Below are positions 1 through 5,108 of a DNA stretch of 5,108 nt, piece after piece (the stretch's first letter is position 1; every line of letters starts with the position of its first letter). Location: NCBI GenBank assembly GCA_013041785.1, contig JABDRK010000057.1:1-5108 (forward strand), given 5' to 3'. The notes beneath the pieces were generated by a model. That model did no database searches and was not told where the DNA came from. It saw only the letters and a program-made list of their open reading frames with translations. The stretch comes from Eudoraea sp. (GTDB lineage: Bacteria; Bacteroidota; Bacteroidia; Flavobacteriales; Flavobacteriaceae). Made by a program: the position numbers and the translations under genes.

Positions 1-562
1 GACCACGCTTTCCGTAGTTTGGCATTTCTGGACTTTCATGTAATTTCTGGCCCAATCCATGACCTACCAGTTCCCGTACCACACCATAGCCATGACTTTC
101 GCAATAATGCTGAATGGCATAGCCCACGTCTCCAACCCGGTTTCCAACCCGGAATTCCCGAATCCCTATGTATAGAGATTCCTTGGTCACCCTGAGCAGT
201 TTTTTGGTTTCCGGTGCTACCTCACCCACTTCAAAAGTATAGGCGTGATCCCCGTAAAACCCGTTTTTCAAAGCACCGCAGTCCACTGATATAATGTCCC
301 CATCTATTAGGGGCTCCTTAGTTGGAATGCCGTGTACTACCTGGGCATTGGGGCTCATATTCAGGGTGTTGGGAAATCCATACATGCCTAAAAAGCCCGG
401 TTCAGCTCCATGGTCACGGATAAAACTTTCCGCCAGCCCATCCAGATAGAGCGAACTCACTCCAGGTTTAATCTCTGAGGCCAGCATGCCCAGTGTTTTG
501 GACACGATCAGGGCGCTTTCCCTCATCAATTCAATTTCTTCCGGGGTTTTGGTATTGATCAT
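1..562 (-). CDS. map: Type I methionine aminopeptidase, N-terminal 187 codons (C-terminus outside window)
   Basis: This cytoplasmic metalloenzyme removes the initiator methionine from new proteins when the second residue is small. The reading frame is open from an ATG at 562 to the window edge, so the gene is cut by the window and not broken. Motifs of the pita-bread (M24A) fold appear in order. VVHGIP (residues 75-80) matches the substrate-pocket histidine. D94 in ISVDCG and D105 in GDHAYTF match the first two metal-binding aspartates. H168 in VGHGLG is the metal-ligand histidine, and H175 in KLHESP matches the second active-site histidine. The two C-terminal glutamate ligands would lie beyond the edge. 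The start follows the gpmI stop by 17 bp with no Shine-Dalgarno sequence, which suggests co-transcription with gpmI. The ATG opens with MINTKTPEEIELMRES, the usual family N-terminus (no long extension). Product identity is near certain. Confidence 0.96.
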   Translation of the reverse strand, partial: MINTKTPEEIELMRESALIVSKTLGMLASEIKPGVSSLYLDGLAESFIRDHGAEPGFLGMYGFPNTLNMSPNAQVVHGIPTKEPLIDGDIISVDCGALKNGFYGDHAYTFEVGEVAPETKKLLRVTKESLYIGIREFRVGNRVGDVGYAIQHYCESHGYGVVRELVGHGLGQKLHESPEMPNYGKRG

Positions 563-579
563 AAGCTGAGATCAGGTAA

Positions 580-2097
580 TTAGATAAGGGATTCCCGGGT
601 CATTACTTCAGGTTTGGGCAGCCCCATCATTTGTAATATGGTAGGAGCAATATCTCCAAGTACTCCATCCCTGACCGTTTTGATATCTGGATCTACCACG
701 ATGAGTGGAACGGGATTTGTTGTGTGCGCCGTATTGGGTGATCCATCCGGGTTTACCATGGTATCGCAGTTCCCATGATCAGCAATTACCAGCGTGGAAT
801 AGCCGTGTTCTAATCCGGTATTGATCACAGCTTCAGCGCAGGCATCAACGGTTTCACAGGCCTTTACGGCTGCTGCCATGACCCCGGTGTGCCCTACCAT
901 ATCAGGATTTGCAAAGTTCAGGCATACAAATTCTGCCTCCCCCTTTTCCAATTCCGGGATAATGGCATCCCGCACTTCATAAGCACTCATTTCAGGTTTC
1001 AGGTCATAGGTTGCCACCTTTGGAGAGGGACAAAGAATCCGTGATTCTCCTTCGAATGGGACTTCCCTGCCTCCATTAAAAAAGAAGGTAACATGTGGGT
1101 ATTTTTCCGTCTCTGCAATTCGGATCTGTTTCTTTCCTTCACGGGAGAGTACTTCTCCGAGTGTTTCCTTTATATTCTCCTTGTCGTAGACTACATGCAC
1201 CCCTTTAAAGGTGTCATCATAATTGGTCAGGGTTACATAATACAATTGCAGTTTATGCATATCGTATTCGGGTAAATCCTGCTGACTCAGGACCTGGGTA
1301 AGTTCGCGACCACGATCTGTACGAAAGTTAAAGAAGATAACGACATCACCTTCTTTAATGGTACCCCGTGGATTTCCAGCGTCATCGCTAAGGGCAATGG
1401 GTTCAATGAATTCGTCGGTTATGCCCTGATCATAACTTTCTTGCATGGCCTGTCCCACATTCGTAGACTTTGTACCTGATCCGTGAACCAGCAGGTCATA
1501 GGCCTTCTTGACGCGTTCCCATCTTTTATCCCGATCCATGGCATAATAACGTCCGACTACAGAAGCCAGTTGTGCGCTCCTCTCCTGGCAAAAAGCATCC
1601 AGGTCTTGCAGGAATCCTTTTCCACTTTTGGGATCCACATCCCGCCCGTCGGTAAAGGCATGAACAAATACATGCTCCAGACCATAGGATTCACTCGCTT
1701 TGAGCAGCCCTTTTAGGTGGTTAATATGGCTATGTACGCCACCGTCACTCACCAATCCCAGGTAATGAACGGCCTTATTCTTTGATTTGGCATAGGCGTA
1801 TGCCTCTTTTAGGGTCGGTTCATCCTTAAGTTGATCTTTGTCAACGGCCATATTGATTTTTGCCAGGTCCTGGTATACGATCCGTCCCGCACCCAGGTTC
1901 ATATGGCCCACTTCGCTATTCCCCATTTGCCCTTCGGGCAGCCCCACATGCATACCATCTGTAAGCAATAAGGCATTGGGATATTTTTTATATAAGCTAT
2001 CTACAAAAGGAGTATTGGCATGTTCAATTGCGGATACCTTTGGGTCGGGTGATTTACCCCACCCGTCAAGTATCATAAGGATTACCTTCTTATTCAT
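580..2097 (-). CDS. gpmI: 2,3-bisphosphoglycerate-independent phosphoglycerate mutase
   Basis: The enzyme interconverts 3-phosphoglycerate and 2-phosphoglycerate in glycolysis and gluconeogenesis, using two Mn(II) ions and a phosphoserine intermediate. It is cytoplasmic. At 505 residues it has the normal family length (about 510). It belongs to the alkaline-phosphatase superfamily. D11 (LDGWG) and the catalytic S61 (MGNSEVGH) lie in the phosphatase domain. The inserted transferase domain carries H122 (DGGVHSH), R152 (TDGRD), R190-adjacent YYAMDRD, and R259/R262 (NFRTDR). K332 (EKYPHV) follows. The second half of the phosphatase domain gives the remaining metal ligands: D399 and H403 (NPDMVGHTG), D440 and H441 (ADHGNCD), and H458 (AHTTNP). 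All expected catalytic residues are present, so the protein should be active. The ATG at 2097 opens directly into the conserved KKVILMILDGWG strand. It is the first gene after a terminator and probably leads a two-gene unit with map. Confidence 0.98.
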   Translation of the reverse strand: MNKKVILMILDGWGKSPDPKVSAIEHANTPFVDSLYKKYPNALLLTDGMHVGLPEGQMGNSEVGHMNLGAGRIVYQDLAKINMAVDKDQLKDEPTLKEAYAYAKSKNKAVHYLGLVSDGGVHSHINHLKGLLKASESYGLEHVFVHAFTDGRDVDPKSGKGFLQDLDAFCQERSAQLASVVGRYYAMDRDKRWERVKKAYDLLVHGSGTKSTNVGQAMQESYDQGITDEFIEPIALSDDAGNPRGTIKEGDVVIFFNFRTDRGRELTQVLSQQDLPEYDMHKLQLYYVTLTNYDDTFKGVHVVYDKENIKETLGEVLSREGKKQIRIAETEKYPHVTFFFNGGREVPFEGESRILCPSPKVATYDLKPEMSAYEVRDAIIPELEKGEAEFVCLNFANPDMVGHTGVMAAAVKACETVDACAEAVINTGLEHGYSTLVIADHGNCDTMVNPDGSPNTAHTTNPVPLIVVDPDIKTVRDGVLGDIAPTILQMMGLPKPEVMTRESLI

Positions 2098-2124
2098 GTC
2101 TTAAGGCAGTAGTTTGTTAACACA

Positions 2125-2132
2125 CAAAAATA
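2125..2132 (-). promoter_or_regulatory. Candidate Bacteroidota -7 box for gpmI-map
   Basis: On the minus strand this reads TATTTTTG, a full match to the TAnnTTTG -7 consensus known for Bacteroidota primary sigma factors. It ends 27 bp before the gpmI ATG, implying a leader of about 20 nt. No convincing TTTG -33 element lies 17-19 bp upstream, so the assignment rests on the -7 match and the position. Confidence 0.5.
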
Positions 2133-2134
2133 GG

Positions 2135-2175
2135 GTGAATTCTGTTAAACTTACGTTATAGTGATGTGAATTCTG
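2135..2175 (-). repeat. 10-bp direct repeat CAGAATTCAC, two copies 31 bp apart
   Basis: The minus strand carries CAGAATTCAC at 2135-2144 and again at 2166-2175, start to start 31 bp (about three helical turns). The nearer copy is only 2 bp upstream of the candidate gpmI -7 box. The core GAATTC is itself palindromic. A partial inverted copy, CAGAATT on the plus strand at 2185-2191, pairs with AATTCTG at 2169-2175 around a 9-nt loop. This arrangement could be a regulator-binding site, but no known operator was recognised and chance similarity in AT-rich DNA is possible. Confidence 0.35.
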
Positions 2176-2232
2176 AAACAACAGCAGAATTTCTTCGTCT
2201 ATAGTAAAAACCGCGCAGTTTATTCATCAATC

Positions 2233-2265
2233 AAAAAACCCTGACTTAGGTCAGGGTTCCTTTTT
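2233..2265. terminator. Bidirectional intrinsic terminator
   Basis: A perfect 9-bp stem, AACCCTGAC (2237-2245) with GTCAGGGTT (2250-2258), closes a 4-nt loop (TTAG on the plus strand). The minus-strand reading is followed by a run of six T (complement of A at 2233-2238, partly shared with the stem), and the plus-strand reading by CCTTTTT. It lies 43 bp after the stop codon of the small protein gene and about 135 bp before gpmI, so it should end the upstream transcript and isolate gpmI-map. Confidence 0.88.
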
Positions 2266-2300
2266 CACTTAAACAGATAGTGTTCCCGTAAAAGGTTTCC

Positions 2301-2468
2301 TCAAAATTCAAAGCCGGTAAATAGCCTGTAAAAAAAGGCATAGAAAACGAGCATTAGCATTAATGCACAAAATACCGAATACGCTTTGAGAAATACTACC
2401 AGATATTCGGGTTTACAATCATCAAAAGCCTTAAGGTAAATACCTTTTAATAGTAATAGTGTTCCCAT
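2301..2468 (-). CDS. Small membrane protein of unknown function, 55 residues
   Basis: A complete 55-codon frame runs from an ATG at 2468 to TGA at 2301-2303. The N-terminal part (residues 1-20, MGTLLLLKGIYLKAFDDC) looks amphipathic. A hydrophobic stretch at about 31-46 (SVFCALMLMLVFYAFF) is long enough for one transmembrane helix. The C-terminus is YRLFTGFEF. Coding is supported by an AAAGGA ribosome-binding site 6 nt before the ATG, a TAnnTTTG box upstream and a strong terminator 43 bp downstream. This makes it a self-contained gene and not a remnant. No catalytic or metal-binding motif is visible. From memory it resembles short uncharacterised flavobacterial proteins (possibly DUF6747) with an LLLxxIYLxAF start and a YAFxxRxxTGFxF end, but this could not be checked here. 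No function is assigned. Confidence 0.8.
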   Translation of the reverse strand: MGTLLLLKGIYLKAFDDCKPEYLVVFLKAYSVFCALMLMLVFYAFFYRLFTGFEF

Positions 2469-2474
2469 ATAGTG

Positions 2475-2480
2475 TCCTTT
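2475..2480 (-). promoter_or_regulatory. Ribosome-binding site of the small protein gene
   Basis: AAAGGA on the minus strand sits 6 nt before the ATG at 2468. No other gene here with a visible start has a comparable Shine-Dalgarno match, which is usual for Bacteroidota. This site therefore stands out and fixes the start. No other ATG lies between it and the upstream in-frame TAG. Confidence 0.6.
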
Positions 2481-2535
2481 AAAAAGTGAAGCTATAAGGG
2501 TTAGATCGGAGGTATTCTAAAATTTGGGATTCTTC

Positions 2536-2543
2536 CAAATGTA
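2536..2543 (-). promoter_or_regulatory. Candidate Bacteroidota -7 box for the small protein gene
   Basis: The minus strand reads TACATTTG, matching TAnnTTTG, 67 bp upstream of the small protein ATG. A transcript from here would have a leader of roughly 60 nt. No clear TTTG -33 element is present at the expected spacing, so confidence is moderate. Confidence 0.4.
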
Positions 2544-2550
2544 TCAAAAC

Positions 2551-2588
2551 AAGGGTAAGAGGCTTAAAAATATAGGCAAACTACCCTT
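2551..2588 (-). terminator. Weak inverted repeat at the end of the M48 protease gene
   Basis: AAGGGTA (2551-2557) and TACCCTT (2582-2588) form a 7-bp perfect stem around a 24-nt loop, overlapping the protease stop codon. On the minus strand it is followed by GTTTTGATA, a poor T-tract. It could slow or partly end transcription before the small gene's own promoter, but the long loop and weak tail make it a low-confidence call. Confidence 0.25.
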
Positions 2589-3351
2589 ATTTCCCGTTGT
2601 ACTTCTCAATCGCCCTTTTTATTTTAGCTATTCGATTTTCGGGGTCCGGGTGGGTGCTTTGGAACTCTGGTGCCCGGTTTGGTCCCGCGGCGTCCTTCAG
2701 GATTTCCATTACCCGGATCATTTCATAGGGATCATAACCTGCCTGTATCATAAACAACACCCCTAATTCATCGCTTTCCAATTCGTCTCCCCTGCCGTTT
2801 TTCAGTAAGGTATTCTGGCCTATGCTGCCTACAATTCCACCGGCATCAGCTCCAACTGAGGCACCCATGGAAATCGTTTTCCAAAAAGAAGTTTCTGCAA
2901 TTCGTTCTGCAGAGTGCCTGCCAATTACGTGTCCGATTTCATGCCCAAGAACCCCGGCAAGCTGGGCTTCATTCAATTTGGAGAATAAGGCATAGGTAAT
3001 GAATATCTGTCCACCCGGCAGCGCAAAGGCATTAATAGTGCGGTCGTCCGCCAACAAATGAAACCGGTATTCATAAGGTGTTTCCCTGGCGATACTATTG
3101 TTCACCAACCGTTTCCCAACGGCAGAAACCAGGGTTTGTAACCGCTGGTCCTCATAACGCCCACCGTGCTGCTCAGCTATTTCCGGAGCACTCTGTAAAC
3201 CTATGGCTATTTCCTGGTCGGCAGTCATATTAATGTTCTGAACCCGACCGGTATAGGGGTTTTCTTCCTTGTTGTAGCAACGCTGAACGACGGCAAAAGC
3301 TACGATGGCAAGGCCTATAAATATCCTGAATTTCCAACTTCCTCTTCTCAA
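2587..3351 (-). CDS. Membrane-anchored M48-family zinc metalloprotease
   Basis: This is a 254-residue single-domain M48 peptidase (gluzincin), the group that includes LoiP, BepA and mitochondrial Oma1. A basic N-terminus (MRRGSWKFR) and a hydrophobic segment at about 9-23 predict an inner-membrane anchor with the catalytic domain in the periplasm. C25 follows VVQR, which does not fit a lipobox, so a lipoprotein is unlikely. The conserved NAFALPGG (107-114) precedes the zinc motif HEIGH (137-141). The third ligand is E190 in the ExxxD motif (ELESD), followed by AGYDP (204-208) and STHPDPENR (232-240). No TPR repeats follow, unlike BepA. The start is TTG at 3351: an in-frame TAG lies three codons upstream, and the first internal ATG (residue 42) would delete the anchor. 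It lies 39 bp after the M15 peptidase and is probably in the same operon. The likely role is quality control of envelope proteins, inferred from family only. Confidence 0.92.
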   Translation of the reverse strand: MRRGSWKFRIFIGLAIVAFAVVQRCYNKEENPYTGRVQNINMTADQEIAIGLQSAPEIAEQHGGRYEDQRLQTLVSAVGKRLVNNSIARETPYEYRFHLLADDRTINAFALPGGQIFITYALFSKLNEAQLAGVLGHEIGHVIGRHSAERIAETSFWKTISMGASVGADAGGIVGSIGQNTLLKNGRGDELESDELGVLFMIQAGYDPYEMIRVMEILKDAAGPNRAPEFQSTHPDPENRIAKIKRAIEKYNGK

Positions 3352-3390
3352 GGGAAACTAATTTAAGTTACCGGGTAAATTAGCAAAAAA

Positions 3391-4128
3391 TTATAAGAGA
3401 TCCGGATTAATATCGAGAAGATTATCGGTGATGTAGGTTTTGATGAACCCAGTGGTAAAATGTTCTACCCCTAAAAAGTCTTCATGTTCCAGTAGCTGCA
3501 GGATATTCTTTTTCCTGAATGTGCTTAACATGGGAACCGACAAGGGGGCATAACTGTAGTGCCAGGGTTCGTACTTGAAACCCCTGCGTCTGGGCTCATC
3601 CGTGTATACCAGATAGAACCCATACTTTTCCGAATTTTCATCCATCCAATTTTTAAATGCTTCATAAGGGCCGCCCGGGCCAAATTTTTCTGCGACCAGC
3701 ACATCACCTTCGGCCGGTTTAGCACCGTCTATCAGGTCTACATCCGTTCCCCAATGGTGCCTGCTGGTGCCGGGGATGGTTGAATATTCAATTATTTTGT
3801 CAATAGCCTCCAGAGGTTGAAGTCCGTCAACATCCGTGAAGCGCTCATATTTTCCTTCAAAAATGGCGGCCTGCCGGTCAAAACTGCGGAAGCTCGATAC
3901 CACCTGTATTTGTATACCTTCTTTCAGGGCTGCGTCGCGCATGGAGATAAAGGCATCATAGGCTTCCTTGCGGAGGTTGATATTTTCTCCATAAAGATCG
4001 ATATCTGCCTTACCCATCAACTCGTCGACCGGATATTCCATTTGCTGGCTAAAACCAACTATTGGGCATGCCAGAAACAAGAATATAAACAATGCATTTG
4101 GAAGTGGGAGGGATTTGATGACTTTCAT
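3391..4128 (-). CDS. Secreted M15/VanY-type D-alanyl-D-alanine carboxypeptidase
   Basis: The predicted protein is 245 residues and trims the terminal D-alanine of peptidoglycan stem peptides (or a related D,D- or L,D-bond) in the periplasm. Residues 1-27 form a signal peptide: a basic MKVIK start, a hydrophobic core and GFS before QQ, the likely cleavage site. SSFRS (78-82) matches the substrate-binding S-x-R region. SRHHWGTDVD (122-131) gives zinc ligands H124 and D131. EPWHY (187-191) gives the catalytic E187 and third zinc ligand H190. The active site is therefore complete. A longer frame from TTG at 4197 is open, but the ATG at 4128 places the signal peptide at the very N-terminus, and the longer start would overlap the candidate promoter. 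A lipoprotein reading (FLAC) is possible but fits the lipobox poorly. It stands 39 bp upstream of the M48 protease. Vancomycin resistance is not implied, since no van regulators or ligases are present. Confidence 0.92.
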   Translation of the reverse strand: MKVIKSLPLPNALFIFLFLACPIVGFSQQMEYPVDELMGKADIDLYGENINLRKEAYDAFISMRDAALKEGIQIQVVSSFRSFDRQAAIFEGKYERFTDVDGLQPLEAIDKIIEYSTIPGTSRHHWGTDVDLIDGAKPAEGDVLVAEKFGPGGPYEAFKNWMDENSEKYGFYLVYTDEPRRRGFKYEPWHYSYAPLSVPMLSTFRKKNILQLLEHEDFLGVEHFTTGFIKTYITDNLLDINPDLL

Positions 4129-4194
4129 ATGGACAGTATTTGAGACAGGGATATGGTGTATTAACGTCCTGGAAATTCTAATTCCGACGCTTAC

Positions 4195-4202
4195 CAAAGT
4201 TA
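4195..4202 (-). promoter_or_regulatory. Candidate Bacteroidota -7 box for the M15-M48 pair
   Basis: The minus strand reads TAACTTTG, a TAnnTTTG match, 66 bp upstream of the M15 ATG at 4128 and 55 bp after the stop of the preceding gene. A T-rich stretch (CTTTTAATTT) lies about 20 bp further upstream, where a -33 element is expected, but it is not a clean TTTG. It overlaps the TTG that would begin the longer M15 frame. Confidence 0.45.
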
Positions 4203-4257
4203 AGAAGTCTTATGTAAATTAAAAGAAAGGCGCGCTAAGAATTAACAGGAGCTGGAT

Positions 4258-5108
4258 CTAATTGGATATATAAAGGTATCCCTGATGTTTCTGAGCAAGA
4301 TCATGCATGGTGATGATGTAAAAATAAATTCCTGAGGCCAATCCGGAGTTTCGCTGAATCACCTGCTCACGGTTAGACCTGCCATCAAAATCATTCTGAT
4401 AATTGTCTTTGGAGTAGACCATTACCCCGTAACGGTCAAAGATCTGTATGGAATTGCTGGCAGAACGGTCCAGTCCTTCGATGACCAAAGCATCATTTTG
4501 ACCATCCCCATTAGGGGTCATATAATAATTGTCCAGTTCAATGGTGTCATAGGTTTGCAGGTCGTCTTCATTACCCCCCAGGGTAATAATCTCGTATGCG
4601 TTAGGTACAAAGGTGTCTGATGTAATGGAACCATTAGCCAGACCTCCTTCAGTGCCGGTATTTCCTAAATTCACCCATTGGTTGTCTGCTTTACTCCAGC
4701 CCATTACCTTTATATCCGACAGGTATTCTGCCCAGGCACGCATATTACTGTATTCATCCCAGGTAAGTGTGATCCGGGAGGGTACATCCCCCTCCAGTCT
4801 CCAAAATTCCCTATCGCTAACGGCAATGTATTCGGATGCCCTTCTTTGGGTACTGAACACTCCGTCTATGGACTTGGGATTATTGGGGTCTTCTGGAAAA
4901 TAAGCGCATTTCACCATGGCATTGATCGCATCGGATTCAATGGTAAGTGGTCGCAACCTGTCTTCGTCGCCCACAGGAAAAACGAAGGTTTCCTTATTGG
5001 TGATTGCCGCATACCCATCTATTTTAGACACGCTGCTTTCCCCGGTGTAAAAGGAATAATCCATAAAATTGGAATAGACGTCTGTACCCCTTCGGGAGGT
5101 CATAATAT
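4258..5108 (-). CDS. T9SS-secreted surface protein, C-terminal part with gliding-motility-associated sorting domain
   Basis: The frame stays open to the window edge. The ATG at 5103 is probably internal, because no signal peptide follows it and the coding character is already established there. Only the last 283 or so codons are seen. Numbered from that methionine, residues 38-55 contain a TFVFPVGD...LRPLTI pattern common in large flavobacterial surface proteins. Residues about 98-176 form a beta-rich segment (REFWRLEGDVPSRITLTWD, then GWS..DNQWVNLGN). Residues about 187-281 are the sorting domain: TPNGDGQND (196-204), IQIFDRYGVMVYSKDNY (219-235), FDG (239-241), SGIYFYII (257-264) and GYLYIS (275-280). 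This matches the CHU_C/type B signal (TIGR04131) that directs export through PorU-type machinery and attachment or release at the cell surface. The function of the N-terminal part cannot be judged. Confidence 0.93.
   Translation of the reverse strand, partial: IMTSRRGTDVYSNFMDYSFYTGESSVSKIDGYAAITNKETFVFPVGDEDRLRPLTIESDAINAMVKCAYFPEDPNNPKSIDGVFSTQRRASEYIAVSDREFWRLEGDVPSRITLTWDEYSNMRAWAEYLSDIKVMGWSKADNQWVNLGNTGTEGGLANGSITSDTFVPNAYEIITLGGNEDDLQTYDTIELDNYYMTPNGDGQNDALVIEGLDRSASNSIQIFDRYGVMVYSKDNYQNDFDGRSNREQVIQRNSGLASGIYFYIITMHDLAQKHQGYLYISN

Noticed and set aside
1093..2104. Plus-strand open frames opposite gpmI (1093-1275, 1483-1716, 1838-2104)
   Set aside because: They lie entirely or almost entirely antisense to a well-conserved enzyme gene and show no recognisable protein features.
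2524..2766. Plus-strand frame of 80 codons overlapping the M48 gene end
   Set aside because: Most of it is antisense to the conserved C-terminal part of the protease, and the composition shows no domain; treated as a shadow.
3277..3279. C25 of the M48 protease as a lipoprotein attachment cysteine
   Set aside because: The preceding residues VVQR do not match a lipobox (arginine and glutamine at -1 and -2), so a transmembrane anchor is the better reading.
3391..4128. Vancomycin-resistance vanY gene
   Set aside because: M15 carboxypeptidases of this kind are common housekeeping enzymes in Flavobacteriaceae, and no vanRS, vanHAX or similar genes are next to it.
3525..4143. Other frames within the M15 gene (minus 3525-3725, plus 3559-3783, plus 3817-4143)
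   Set aside because: They overlap the complete, motif-bearing M15 gene in other frames and have no independent support.
4129..4197. Longer M15 reading frame beginning at TTG (4197), adding 23 residues
   Set aside because: The added residues would push the signal peptide away from the N-terminus and the TTG overlaps a TAnnTTTG promoter-like box; the ATG at 4128 directly precedes a standard signal peptide.
4613..4903. Plus-strand frame of 96 codons opposite the T9SS cargo gene
   Set aside because: It is antisense to a clear coding region and has no recognisable features.
5101..5103. ATG at 5103 as the true start of the T9SS cargo protein
   Set aside because: No signal peptide follows and the frame is still open upstream to the edge, so it is most likely an internal methionine.

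Overview
The window looks like a chromosomal segment from a Bacteroidota species, most likely in the family Flavobacteriaceae. The main evidence is a C-terminal type IX secretion (type B, gliding-motility-associated/CHU_C) sorting domain. Supporting signs are promoter-like TAnnTTTG -7 boxes in place of TATAAT, mostly absent Shine-Dalgarno sequences, and flavobacterial-style protein sequences throughout. Genus and species cannot be fixed from this sequence alone.

All six supported genes are on the minus strand, so transcription runs from high to low coordinates. From upstream to downstream they are: (1) the C-terminal part of a large secreted surface protein ending in a T9SS sorting domain (4258-5108, 5' end outside the window); (2) a secreted M15/VanY-type D-alanyl-D-alanine carboxypeptidase (3391-4128); (3) a membrane-anchored M48 zinc metalloprotease starting at TTG (2587-3351); (4) an easily missed 55-residue membrane-type small protein (2301-2468); (5) gpmI, cofactor-independent phosphoglycerate mutase (580-2097); (6) the first 187 codons of map, type I methionine aminopeptidase (1-562, C-terminus outside the window).

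The genes appear to fall into three transcriptional blocks. The M15 and M48 peptidases lie 39 bp apart and form a likely envelope-peptidase pair, with a TAnnTTTG box about 66 bp upstream of the M15 start. The small protein has its own candidate -7 box and an unusually clear AAAGGA ribosome-binding site, and a strong bidirectional terminator (2233-2265) follows it. Beyond the terminator, gpmI and map lie 17 bp apart and are probably co-transcribed from a TAnnTTTG box 28 bp upstream of gpmI. A 10-bp direct repeat spaced 31 bp apart sits beside that box.

Most of the window is ordinary core-genome content. I saw no mobile element, CRISPR array, rRNA, tRNA or defence system. The points most worth a second look are the small membrane protein and the repeated CAGAATTCAC element upstream of gpmI.
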